Below, piece by piece: positions 52,702 to 60,997 of a DNA stretch of 64,000 nucleotides. The notes under the pieces were generated by a model that worked only from the letters and a program-made list of their open reading frames with translations, ran no database searches and had not been told where the DNA came from. This DNA is from JALORV01 sp963707445. Its GTDB lineage: Bacteria > Pseudomonadota > Gammaproteobacteria > Burkholderiales > Burkholderiaceae_F. How positions within the stretch are numbered: position 1 is the stretch's first letter; each line of letters opens with the position of its first letter. The DNA lies in contig CAVPPW010000038.1 of the NCBI GenBank assembly GCA_963707445.1, forward strand, positions 1 to 64,000, read 5' to 3'. The position numbers were made by a program, and so were the translations under genes.

Positions 52702-52811
52702 CTTTGCAGACGGTCACCGTGCAGTGACCCGCGGACGCCGCGGGCGCGTCGACCTTTGATCATGATGATGCAATCGCGTGCAAACCGTGTTTCGACCGAA
52801 GCCGCCCGAGT

Positions 52812-52960
52812 TCAAGCGGCGACCGGCTTGAGCATCGCGCCGGTGGGTATCTCGCCGTTTTGCAAGTAGCGCACAGCGCGATGGCCAGACGCCGCGCCAC
52901 CGCCACGATGCCCACCCGCCGCATGCGTTTGCCCGCAGCGGCGAAGCCGGTTGAACCATT
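52812..52960 (-). mobile_element. C-terminal remnant of an IS110/IS1111-type transposase
   Basis: Read across two frames on the minus strand: FNRLR..GK, then RMRRVGIVAVARRLAIALWR-like text and YLQNGEIPTGAMLKPVAA to the stop. The pattern R(K/R)VAIVAVARRL.IALWRYL..GEIP.GA is the family's C-terminal end. Only about 45 residues remain, with an internal frame break; no ends or catalytic DEDD part. A scar of an old insertion next to the SMP-30-like gene. Confidence 0.55.
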
Positions 52961-52995
52961 CGGTTCTCGGGAGACTGCGCCGCTCCGATCGAAAC

Positions 52996-54066
52996 TCAGT
53001 GCCGACGATTCGGCAGCAGCCGGAAGCGTGACACGGTCCAGCGCGTGACTTCTTCCTCCGGTTCGTCACCGATCGCCGGCGTCAGTGGCAGCGCCAGATT
53101 CGTGATGTAAACCTCGCGGCCAACCAGCACGAGGCTGGCGGGAAACAGCAACCCTTCCGGTGCCCCGTCGGCGCCGATCTTCTCGAAGCCACCGATCTTC
53201 GCCACCACGCGTCCCGCTGCGTTCAGTCCCACGATCTCGTCCGCTTGATTTGCGGCGACCCAGAGGATGCCGCTGTCATCGAAAGCGATGCCGTCGGCGC
53301 CGTTGATGCTTTCGGTGAACACCGACACCGAAACAGGACTGGCGGCAAGATCGACCTTCAGCACGCGGTCGTCGCCGGTATTGGCGACGAACAGCGTGAA
53401 GTCACCTTTTAAGGCCAGCCCATTGGCGCCGAAAGGCGGGAATCCCGCGGTGGCCAGCAGCGGGTCGTGCAGCACCGTCGTCACGCCGCACGGCGCGATG
53501 CAGCCCTGCGCGTTGTCGATGCGGTAGATCGCGCCCTGAAAGGAGTCCGAGACATACAGGTTGCCGCTGCGATCGAACACCATCCCGTTCGGAGCCGGAA
53601 AGCCGACCGAGCCGAACTGGATCGTGTCGCTGCTCGTGTCGGGATTGCCTTCGATGCGGTTTGCCGGTGCGCCGATCTTCGGCAACGTGGCCACATCTTC
53701 GATCGCGCCATCGAGATCGGCGGCTACGCGCTGGATTTTCGATTGGTTGAAGTTGGTGATGTAGACCTTCGAGTCGCTCGGACCGAACGCGAGTCCGAGC
53801 ATCGGCGTTCCGATGGTGCGCGAACCGACCAGCTGGCCGTGGCGGCTATAGCGCAGCAGCTTGTTGGGGTTTGGACCGATGGTGTCGAAAGTGGCGACGT
53901 AGATGTCTCCGGTGGCGGGATTGGCGGTGATGCCTTCTGGAAATCGCACGCCGGCCGGCAGCGTGGCGAAATTGACAAGCGTGTCGTGCCACCGCATCTC
54001 CGCCCACGCAGGATTCGCGGCGAAATTCAATATCAGGACGAGACAGGCAGTCAGCGATCGACACAT
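52996..54066 (-). CDS. Exported SMP-30/gluconolactonase-like beta-propeller protein
   Basis: 356 residues. Signal peptide MCRSLTACLVLILNFAANPA, then repeated propeller strands: RFPEGITANPATGDIYVATF, PAPNGMVFDRSGNLYVSDSF, GADGIAFDDSGILWVAANQA, each with the Asp/Gly-rich turn of SMP-30/NHL propellers. Periplasmic; may be a lactonase or a binding scaffold, not decidable here. Stands alone between an IS scar and the PAS-kinase gene. Confidence 0.78.
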   Translation of the reverse strand: MCRSLTACLVLILNFAANPAWAEMRWHDTLVNFATLPAGVRFPEGITANPATGDIYVATFDTIGPNPNKLLRYSRHGQLVGSRTIGTPMLGLAFGPSDSKVYITNFNQSKIQRVAADLDGAIEDVATLPKIGAPANRIEGNPDTSSDTIQFGSVGFPAPNGMVFDRSGNLYVSDSFQGAIYRIDNAQGCIAPCGVTTVLHDPLLATAGFPPFGANGLALKGDFTLFVANTGDDRVLKVDLAASPVSVSVFTESINGADGIAFDDSGILWVAANQADEIVGLNAAGRVVAKIGGFEKIGADGAPEGLLFPASLVLVGREVYITNLALPLTPAIGDEPEEEVTRWTVSRFRLLPNRRH

Positions 54067-54135
54067 AGCTCCTCCGATTTTTTCTTAGTTCGGCCGTTGA
54101 GTGCGGCCGGCGCTGCGGCGCAGAGTGAGTCTGGT

Positions 54136-54151
54136 CGCGGCGAAAGCCGCG
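54136..54151. terminator. GAAA-loop hairpin between the SMP-30-like and PAS-kinase genes
   Basis: CGCGGC (54136-54141), GAAA, GCCGCG (54146-54151): a perfect 6-base stem with a stable tetraloop, 70 bases upstream of the SMP-30-like start and 210 past the kinase stop. It could end the kinase transcript. No other feature is seen in the 294-base gap. Confidence 0.35.
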
Positions 54152-54360
54152 TGTCAACAACGGGCCGCTGCGCGGGCGTGCTAGCCGCTGGAGTTTCTTG
54201 CCTTCGCCGCTGCCGGTATTCGGACGTTGTGCCAGGTGGCCTTACTGATGCATGCGGTTCTCAACTACAGTTCGGTGGCATTTGGAGGGTAGGTTGGACA
54301 GGAGTCGACGACATTCACAAACTGAGCAAAGGCGCGCGGCACGCGTGTGGCGTCGCACGC

Positions 54361-56161
54361 CTACCCCCGGCTATTGCTAGTCGTTTTCGCGGTCAAACCG
54401 TTTGCATCGGCAACGGTCGGCGTTGCGACAAGGCAGGCGCCTTGGCCGGGTCGCGTCCTCGTGCAGGTGACGACGGTGCCGCCATTTGCGCCCCTTACGA
54501 CTTTGAGGGTTGCGCCGATCAGCCGGCTGCGATAGCGCATGATTCGCAAGCCGAAGCCCTCGTGAGCCCGTTCACGCGCACGTGCGATTCCTACACCGTC
54601 ATCCCAAATTTGAAGAAGCAATCCCTGCGACGACTCGAGCCGAATGACGATTGAGCCGGGGCGTCCGTGCTTGACGGCGTTGTGTACCGCTTCACGGGCG
54701 ATCAAATAAAGCTCATTCGCTGTGAAATTGTCGTGCAGCGCCACTGGATGTGGGCATTCAAGCCTGCAAGCAATCCCGTGGGTCAGCGCTGTCCCCTGTG
54801 CCAACTTCGCCAGCGCGAACTGAAGCCCGTGCGCGTCAATCTTTAGTGGCGCGAGGCCTTTCACGATGGCGCGCATGTGCGCCTTTGCCTCATCGACGCA
54901 GCGCTCGAGGTTGGATGTGACATCAGCAACGGAATCGCCGGTTCCCAATCGACTCCGCAACGTGCCGACGAGCAAGCCGATGACCGTGAGCTGCTGCCCA
55001 AGCGAGTCGTGTACTTGCTGTCCGAGCTGACGCCGTTGCTCGTCGGCGAGCCGCGCGACTTGGCGTTCCAAGCGGGTACGCTCGCTCAGGTCCGCGCCAA
55101 CGCCGGCTGAGCCTACGACATTCCCCTTTGTGTCGCGCACAGGCGCCTTAGTCCAGGCGACGTGCACGGGCCGCCCGTCCTTGCGGCGCATCACCAGCTC
55201 GCGGTCGTAAAGTGTTTGCGTGGGATTCACGCTGCCGCCCAATTCCCGGCGTTCGCCGGCCATAGAAAGCACGGAGAGGTCGCACCCCACCATTTCGTCG
55301 GCGGTATAGCCGAGCAACCGCGTGGCTCCATCGTTCCAATCGACCACCTTGCCGCCGCTATCCCACGTGATAACGGCCGCGCGGGTCGAGTGGACCAGAG
55401 CAGCGAGCCGGGCTTCAACCGCAGCGGCATGCCGTCGCTCCGTAATGTCGTTGAAGTTGGCGATGGCACCGACGATCTTCCCATCGACTCCCAAGAGCGG
55501 CGAGGACCGTACCTCGATAAGAATGTTCCGGTCGTCTGCCACGCGGTGCAGCACCAACTCCAGGCCTCGCACCTCCTCGCCCCTGCAGGCGCGCATCGTC
55601 GGCATGTCTTCGGGCGGGAGCGGCCGATCGCCGTCGACGAGGTAGGCGCCGATGGCCTCACACCATCGCTTGGCACCGACTAAGTGCGCCGAGTAGCCGA
55701 CGATGCGGATCGCGGCCTCGTTTTCCATAAGCACGTGGCCGTTGCAATCGACGATGACGACCCCCTCAGAAACGCTGCGCAGCATGGTGCTCAACAACTG
55801 CTGCTGGCTCGTGATGTCGAGCTCCGCCGCCTTCAACTGGGCTGCCGTCTCGTGCAGCTCGTGCTCTAATGGTAAAAGTCTCGCATTGGGCGCCTGCAAC
55901 TCCTGGGTCCGTACCGGCGCCTCCTGTGCGCTCCCCAACTGTTCGCCAACGGCACTGAGTTGCATGTCGAGCCGCTCAGGCTGCGTTTCCTCAGGGTGGC
56001 TCGTGATGTCGAGCTCCGCCGCCTTCAATTCCGCCGCCGTCTCGTACAACAGCTCGTGCTCTGACGGTAAAAGTTTCAAATTGGGCCACAGCAATTCCTG
56101 GGTCCCGTACCGGCGCCTCTTGTGCGCTCCCAAACTGTTCGCCAACGGCACTGAGTTGCAT
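54361..56161 (-). CDS. PAS-domain sensor histidine kinase (NarX/HisKA_3 type) with duplicated N-terminus
   Basis: About 600 residues from the ATG at 56161 (GGGGAG upstream), assuming the extra C near 56113 is an error; an in-frame ATG at 55965 would skip the first repeat. Order: two copies of a 64-residue coiled-coil unit (MQLSAVGEQ..., LKAAELDITS), PAS one (LRSVSEGVVIVDCNGHVLME), PAC, PAS two (STRAAVITWDSGGKVVDWND), HisKA_3 box (QRRQLGQQVHDSLGQQLTVI, phospho-His) and HATPase (REAVHNAVKHGRPGSIVIRL, WDDGVGIARA, GFGLRIMRYRS). No membrane segment in this form, so a cytosolic sensor. Divergent from the LuxR-type regulator at 56987, its likely partner. Confidence 0.85.
55805..55970 (-). repeat. 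Direct repeat copy 1, inside the kinase gene
   Basis: Matches 55997-56166 over about 166 bases, period 192 bases (64 codons). Encodes the second coiled-coil unit of the kinase N-terminus. More diverged than copies 2 and 3 (for example CTCGCATTGGGCGCC against TTCAAATTGGGCCAC). Confidence 0.85.
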
Positions 56162-56172
56162 GTCGACTCCCC
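55997..56172 (-). repeat. Direct repeat copy 2, kinase 5' end
   Basis: Contains the kinase ATG (56161) and its ribosome binding site. The part 56066-56172 is almost identical to copy 3 at 56786-56892; differences are a few substitutions and one extra C (GGGTCCCG against GGGTCCG) that breaks the kinase frame. Confidence 0.85.
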
Positions 56173-56224
56173 TGCAGCCCGGACGCCGCGGCGAAGAGCT
56201 AGCCGGACTGCAGCGCGGTCCGCG

Positions 56225-56337
56225 TCAGCGGCGCCGATCGCGTCGGCTCGCCCGAGCGCAAGCAGCGCGGTACCGAGCAGCAGCAATCCACCCGGAGTCG
56301 GCACGGTCGACGGGTTCACGTCGAGACTCGCGTCCAA
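56225..56337 (-). pseudogene. PEP-CTERM sorting-signal remnant
   Basis: About 35 codons: SLDVNPSTVPTPGGLLLLGT, ALLA, and after a one-base shift ARASRRDRRR and stop at 56225. A Val-Pro-x-Pro motif, a hydrophobic helix and an Arg-rich end are the three parts of a PEP-CTERM exosortase signal. In-frame text upstream stops within about 12 codons, so the protein body is missing. Fits the exosortase-type polysaccharide cluster that starts 1.4 kb away. No exosortase gene is in the window. Confidence 0.55.
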
Positions 56338-56477
56338 AGCAAGGATTAGACCGATCCGCGGAGTCGCGCAGAATCAATGGCTTGCTCGACCCGCGGGGCG
56401 GAGGACCGCGTCGGTGTAAGCGCTTCCGACAGCCGGCGCTCGACCGACGTCGCGCACGGCCAAAGGCGAAAGCGCGC

Positions 56478-56810
56478 CTACCAGCTGTACTGCACCGTGT
56501 AGCGCACCACGGCTTCCGCGTCGGCGGCAATGCTGACCGGAAAGACGATCGTGCGCGCGTCGTCCTTGCGGTAGTCATGCGACTTCGAGCTTATGGTCCA
56601 GTTGACCCAGCGATACAGGTTCTCCTTGACCAGCACCTCGACGCGCTCGCGCTTCTGGTTGCGCAGCCGCACTTCGATTTCTTCGGTCATCGTCTTGCGC
56701 GAGGTGTCGACGCGGAAATCGAGCTGACGCCTCTCGCCGACGACGTCGAACGCGGAACCGAGCTTCAGCAGCACCTTCTCGTTGATGGTAAAAATTTCAA
56801 ATTGGGCCAC
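56478..56810 (-). pseudogene. C-terminal fragment of a DUF4139 protein
   Basis: About 100 residues: NEKVLLKLGSAFDVVGERRQ, DFRVDTSRKTMTEEIEVRLR, VEVLVKENLYRWVNWTI, RTIVFPVSIAADAEAVVRYT. This is the beta-rich C-terminal end of DUF4139 proteins, which are normally over 450 residues. The 5' end is replaced: from NEKV backwards the DNA is repeat copy 3, and the frame there is unrelated. A broken gene produced by rearrangement. Confidence 0.7.
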
Positions 56811-56892
56811 AGCAATTCCTGGGTCCGTACCGGCGCCTCTTGTGCGCTCCCAAACTGTTCGCCAACGGCACTGAGTTGCATATCGACTCCCC
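56786..56892 (-). repeat. Direct repeat copy 3, next to the LuxR-type regulator
   Basis: 107 bases nearly identical to 56066-56172, including the ATG and GGGGAGTCGA leader. It reads as a kinase start (MQLSAVGEQFGSAQEAPVRT) that runs out of frame into the DUF4139 fragment. Copies 2 and 3 flank the 613-base foreign segment 56173-56785 as direct repeats. Copy 3 lies 94 bases from the divergent regulator, so it may be the original kinase 5' end. Confidence 0.85.
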
Positions 56893-56986
56893 GGGGCCAG
56901 AAACCACCCGTTTACTACCCATTTGGACTACCCCATTTAGGTTAGCATCAACCACACTCCCTCAGCAGTTCCGCTCCTATCCGGTC

Positions 56987-57628
56987 GTGACCGCGATCTA
57001 CCTTATCGAGGATCATTTGATGGTGCGGGAAGGCCTACGCGCCATGCTGGCGACCGCACGGAACCAGGTCGTGGGCGAATCGAGCGACCCCGCGCGGGCA
57101 ATTGCCGATTTGCTCCTACTCCAACCCGACGTGGTGCTGCTGGATCTTGCGCTCGGCGGTCGTTCGGGAATGGAGATACTCGCTGAGGTGAAGCGGCGAG
57201 CGCTGCGCTCGCGTTGCATCGTGCTTACGATGTCGTCTAATGTGCGCGACGTGGCCCAAGCGCTGCGCCTCGGCGCATGGGGCTACGTCCTCAAGACCGC
57301 GCCGATCCTCGAAGTGACCAAGGCGATCGAGAGCGTCGTGCAGGGGCGGCGTTATCTTGGCAGTTCGGTAAGCGAGCTCGCCGCCGAGGCGCTGTTGCAC
57401 CAGGTACCGGAGGCGCAGTTGCTTGATGCGCTGTCAGCGCGCGAGCGCCAGATCGTATTGCTGGTGGTCCAGGGTCATTCCAGCTCGGAAATCGGCGCGC
57501 TGCTTCATCTTTCTGCCAAGACGGTGGACACCTATCGCAGCCGTCTGATGAGCAAGCTCGGCGTGCGGGACGTACCAGCGCTGGTTCGCCTGGCGATCCG
57601 GATGGAAATGATCGGCGCCGACAGGTAG
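56987..57628 (+). CDS. LuxR/NarL-family response regulator
   Basis: 213 residues from a GTG at 56987 (upstream text overlaps repeat copy 3). Receiver: YLIEDHLMVREGLRAMLATA, phospho-Asp in PDVVLLDLALGGRSG, Thr in VLTMSSN, Lys in GYVLKTAP. C-terminal HTH: LDALSARERQIVLLVVQGHS, LHLSAKTVDTYRSRLMSKLG. Divergent from the HisKA_3 kinase, the usual partner type. May control the kinase, the neighbouring polysaccharide genes or both. Confidence 0.9.
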   Translation: MTAIYLIEDHLMVREGLRAMLATARNQVVGESSDPARAIADLLLLQPDVVLLDLALGGRSGMEILAEVKRRALRSRCIVLTMSSNVRDVAQALRLGAWGYVLKTAPILEVTKAIESVVQGRRYLGSSVSELAAEALLHQVPEAQLLDALSARERQIVLLVVQGHSSSEIGALLHLSAKTVDTYRSRLMSKLGVRDVPALVRLAIRMEMIGADR

Positions 57629-57734
57629 GGCGCTGTTGCGGCCGGTGTCTAGACGGCACTACACCGCGCATCGAGAACTCCCGACAGACGCTGCACCAGC
57701 GCGTTCCTACATTGGCACCTGCGAGGAGGGTCGA

Positions 57735-58226
57735 ATGCCAATCGCGGAAAGTGTCGCGTTGGGTGAGGACGTCGTCGTCCATCATCCTTCGCTGGTAAAC
57801 CTTTACGGCTGCCGCATCGGCGACCAGACGCGCATCGGAAGCTTTGTCGAGATCCAAAAGCACGCGGTCATCGGGGCGCGTTGCAAGATCTCGTCGCACA
57901 GCTTCATCTGCGAAGGCGTGACGCTGGGCGACGAAGTCTTCATCGGTCACGGGGTGGTCTTCACTAACGACCGCTATCCGCGCGCGGCAACGCCCGATGG
58001 CCGGCTACAAGGCGATGGCGACTGGCAGGTGATCCCGACGCGCGTCGGGCGCGGCGCCTCGATCGGCAGCCACGCCACGCTGCTGCCCGGCATTGTCGTC
58101 GGCGAGCACGCGCTGGTCGGGGCAGGATCGGTGGTGACGCGGGACGTGCCGGAGTACGCCGTCGTCGTCGGCGTGCCCGCGCGCGTGGTCGGCAGCATGC
58201 GCGACATCGAGGAGTGCACGCCATGA
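57735..58226 (+). CDS. Hexapeptide-repeat N-acyltransferase (WbpD/WlbB-like)
   Basis: 163 residues, left-handed beta-helix. Repeats VNLYGCRIGDQTRIGSFVEI, HAVIGARCKISSHSFICEGV, DEVFIGHGVVFTNDRYPRA, then GASIGSHATLLPGIVVGEHA. GAGGAGGG precedes the ATG. With the two next genes this matches the set that makes UDP-2,3-diacetamido sugars: acetylates the 3-amino group. First gene of the plus-strand polysaccharide operon; overlaps the dehydrogenase by four bases. Confidence 0.85.
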   Translation: MPIAESVALGEDVVVHHPSLVNLYGCRIGDQTRIGSFVEIQKHAVIGARCKISSHSFICEGVTLGDEVFIGHGVVFTNDRYPRAATPDGRLQGDGDWQVIPTRVGRGASIGSHATLLPGIVVGEHALVGAGSVVTRDVPEYAVVVGVPARVVGSMRDIEECTP

Positions 58227-59251
58227 TCCGGATCGGCGTTGTCGGCTACGGATACTGGGGGCCGAACCTCGTACGCAACTTCGGTGAAACCCACGGAGCG
58301 AGCGTCGTTGCCGTTGCCGACCTCGATCGCTCGAAGCTCGCTTCACTGGCCAGGCGCTATCCCGCGATCAAGCTGACGACCGACTTCACGGAGTTGCTCT
58401 CCGACCCAAACATCGACGCCATCGCGGTGGCGACGCCGGTGCAGACGCATTACGAATTGGGGCTTGCCGCCCTGCGGGCCGGCAAGCACCTGTGGATGGA
58501 GAAGCCGATGACGCAGACTGTGGCGCAAGCGAAGCGCCTGGTCGACGAAGCGGCACGCCGCCGTCTGACGCTGCTTGTCGACCATACCTTCATCTACACC
58601 GGCGCCGTCGCCAAGATGGGCGAGCTGATCAGGAGCGGCGACCTCGGGCGCATCCTGTACTACGACTCGGTACGCGTGAATCTCGGGCTGTTCCAGCGCG
58701 ACGTGGGCGTCATCTCCGATCTGGCGGTGCACGACTTCTCGATCCTCGACTTTCTGCTCGACGAGCAGCCGGTCGCGGTCACCGCCAGCGGCACCAATCA
58801 TTTCCCGGGCACTCCCGAAAACCTGGCGTACGTGACGCTGTACTACGACTCGGCAACGATGGCGCATGTGAACGTGAGCTGGCTGGCACCGGTGAAGGTC
58901 CGCCAGATCATGGTCGGGGGCAGCAAGAAGATGATCGCCTACGACGATCTCGAGCCAAGCGAGAAGGTCAAGATCTACGACAAGGGCGTGCACTTCACCG
59001 ACGACCCGACGCAGATCCGGGAGATGCGCATCGGCTACCGCACCGGCGACATGTGCGCGCCGAAGCTTGCCGTCGCCGAGGCGCTGAGCACTGAGGGCGA
59101 ACACTTCGTCGACTGCATCGAACATGGCCTGACGCCGATCACCGACGGGCAGCTCGGGCTGCGGGTCGTGCGCCTCATCGAAGCGGCGAACGAGTCGATG
59201 CGTCGCCGCGGCGAGATGGTGCACATCGAACCCGCCGAGGCGTTGGCGTGA
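58223..59251 (+). CDS. NAD-dependent sugar dehydrogenase (Gfo/Idh/MocA; WlbA/WbpB-like)
   Basis: 342 residues. Rossmann start MIRIGVVGYGYWGPNLVRNF, GKHLWMEKPMTQTVAQAKRL with the catalytic Lys of the EKP motif, and LAVHDFSILDFLLDE with the His-Asp pair. Expected to oxidise C3 of a UDP-GlcNAc derivative before amination. The 58223 ATG overlaps the previous stop; the next gene starts inside its last codons. Confidence 0.88.
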   Translation: MIRIGVVGYGYWGPNLVRNFGETHGASVVAVADLDRSKLASLARRYPAIKLTTDFTELLSDPNIDAIAVATPVQTHYELGLAALRAGKHLWMEKPMTQTVAQAKRLVDEAARRRLTLLVDHTFIYTGAVAKMGELIRSGDLGRILYYDSVRVNLGLFQRDVGVISDLAVHDFSILDFLLDEQPVAVTASGTNHFPGTPENLAYVTLYYDSATMAHVNVSWLAPVKVRQIMVGGSKKMIAYDDLEPSEKVKIYDKGVHFTDDPTQIREMRIGYRTGDMCAPKLAVAEALSTEGEHFVDCIEHGLTPITDGQLGLRVVRLIEAANESMRRRGEMVHIEPAEALA

Positions 59252-60375
59252 TCCCCTTCGTCGACTTGAAGTTGCAGCACGCTGCCATCCGCGGCGAGAT
59301 CGATGCCGCGATCCGTGACGTGATCGACCGCTGCGAGTTCACCCTGGGGCGCGACGTCGCGGCTTTCGAGGAGGAATTCGCTGCCTACTGCAGCACGGCG
59401 TACGGCGTGGCCGTCAACACCGGCACCAGCGCACTGCACCTGGCGCTGCTGGCGGCCGGCGTAGGTCCGGGCGACGAGGTGATCACGGTGCCCTTCACGT
59501 TCGTCGCCACCGTTTCGGCGATCGACTACACCGGCGCTCGACCGGTGTTCGTCGACATCGATCCGCGCACGTACACGATGAACCCGTACGGGCTCGAGAC
59601 CGCGATCACGCCGCGCACCAAGGCCATCGTTCCGGTGCACCTCTACGGCCAAGCGGCCGACATGGACCCGATCCTCGCCGTCGCACGACGGCACGGGCTG
59701 GCCGTGATCGAGGATGCCTGCCAAGCGCACGGCGCTCTCTACAAGGGGCAGCGTGTGGGCAGTTTGGGCGACATGGGTTGCTTCAGCTTCTATCCCGGCA
59801 AGAACTTGGGCGCGTGCGGCGAGGGCGGCATGGTCACCACGGATGACCCGGCGCATCGACGCAAGTTGCGCATGCTGCGCGACTGGGGCGCCGAGACGAA
59901 GTACCAGCACGTGCTGCGCGGCTTCAACTACCGCATGGAAGGCATCCAAGGTGCCGTCTTGCGTGTCAAGTTGCGCCGCCTGGAAGCGTGGACCGAGGCA
60001 AGGCGCGCTCGTGCACAGCAGTACGACTCGCTGCTGGCGAACGCCGGGGTGGTCACACCCGAGGTGCGCGCGGACGCGCGCCATGTCTATCACCTGTACG
60101 TTGTGCGCAGCTCAGACCGGTCGGCATGGCAGCGTGCGCTGGCCGACCAGGGCATGGCGACCGGCATCCACTACCCGACGCCGGTGCACCTGCTGCCGGC
60201 CTTCGCCGGCCTCGGACATCGCCGGGGCGACTTTCCGCATTCAGAGTGCGCGGCGGACCAGGTGCTGTCGCTGCCGATGTTCGCCGAGCTTGGCGAGGCG
60301 CAGTGCGCGCGCGTGGCGGCGGCCGTCCGCAATCTGGCAGCGACGCCGATGGCCGAGGCGGCACTCAGCGCCTGA
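59248..60375 (+). CDS. PLP-dependent sugar aminotransferase (DegT/DnrJ/EryC1/StrS; WlbC/WbpE-like)
   Basis: 375 residues. NTGTSALHLALLAAGVGPGD, VPVHLYGQAADMD, VIEDACQAHGALYKGQRVGS, PLP lysine in CFSFYPGKNLGACGEGG, and FNYRMEGIQGAVLRVKL. Puts an amino group on the 3-keto sugar made by the dehydrogenase. Overlaps the dehydrogenase by four bases. Confidence 0.92.
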   Translation: MIPFVDLKLQHAAIRGEIDAAIRDVIDRCEFTLGRDVAAFEEEFAAYCSTAYGVAVNTGTSALHLALLAAGVGPGDEVITVPFTFVATVSAIDYTGARPVFVDIDPRTYTMNPYGLETAITPRTKAIVPVHLYGQAADMDPILAVARRHGLAVIEDACQAHGALYKGQRVGSLGDMGCFSFYPGKNLGACGEGGMVTTDDPAHRRKLRMLRDWGAETKYQHVLRGFNYRMEGIQGAVLRVKLRRLEAWTEARRARAQQYDSLLANAGVVTPEVRADARHVYHLYVVRSSDRSAWQRALADQGMATGIHYPTPVHLLPAFAGLGHRRGDFPHSECAADQVLSLPMFAELGEAQCARVAAAVRNLAATPMAEAALSA

Positions 60376-60379
60376 TCGC

Positions 60380-60997
60380 ATGCCGCAGCTGCTGCTCTTC
60401 CCGTGCAACGGCAACGCCGTCGAGGCGCTCGACGCGCTTGACGCAGGCTGGGACGTGCTGGGCTTCGTCGACGACGCACCTGCAAAGCAGGGAACCCTGT
60501 GCCATGGACTGACCGTTTATTCGCGCGCCGCCTTCGCGCGCTGGCCGGAAGCGCAGGTGCTGGCGGTGCCGGGCAGCCCGCGGTCGTACCGCGCGCGCCG
60601 TGCAGCGATCGAAGGCCTCGGCTGCGGCGCGCGCTGGGCGCAGCTGATCCACCCCGCGGCGCGCGTCTCACACCACGCGCGCCTGGGCCGCAATGTGCTG
60701 CTGATGGCCGGCGTGGTCGTCTGCGCCGGTGCAGTCGTCGGCGAGCATGTCTGCATCTTGCCGAACAGCGTGATCCATCACGACGCGCGCATCGGCGACT
60801 TCAGCCTCGTCGGCTCGAACGTCAGTGTTGCCGGTGGCGCGCGAGTCGGCGAGAACTGCTACCTGGCCAGCGGCTCGAGCGTGATCGACGGTGCCGAGAT
60901 CGGCGACTTCGCCCTTGTCGGACTGGCCAGCACGGTGCTGCGCGGCGTGGCGCCGAACGCACGTGTCGCTGGGTCGCCTGCGCGGGTGCTGGGCTGA
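60380..60997 (+). CDS. Sugar O-acyltransferase, NeuD/PglD-like
   Basis: 205 residues. N-terminal Rossmann-like part (QLLLFPCNGNAVEALDALDA, DVLGFVDDAPAKQGTL) and a C-terminal left-handed beta-helix (IHPAARVSHHARLGRNVLLM, GVVVCAGAVVGEHVCILPNS, SVIHHDARIGDFSLVGSNVS). Typical of acetyltransferases that decorate nucleotide sugars. Start 4 bases after the aminotransferase; its stop overlaps the next ATG (TGATG). Confidence 0.82.
   Translation: MPQLLLFPCNGNAVEALDALDAGWDVLGFVDDAPAKQGTLCHGLTVYSRAAFARWPEAQVLAVPGSPRSYRARRAAIEGLGCGARWAQLIHPAARVSHHARLGRNVLLMAGVVVCAGAVVGEHVCILPNSVIHHDARIGDFSLVGSNVSVAGGARVGENCYLASGSSVIDGAEIGDFALVGLASTVLRGVAPNARVAGSPARVLG

Noticed and set aside
50667..54066. Complete prophage or integrative element after tRNA-Phe
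   Set aside because: Only an integrase N-terminal half and scars are present; no phage structural, replication or conjugation genes, and no duplicated tRNA end.
56840..56986. 49-residue N-terminal extension of the LuxR-type regulator
   Set aside because: It is translated repeat copy 3 and promoter DNA; the receiver domain starts at the GTG at 56987.
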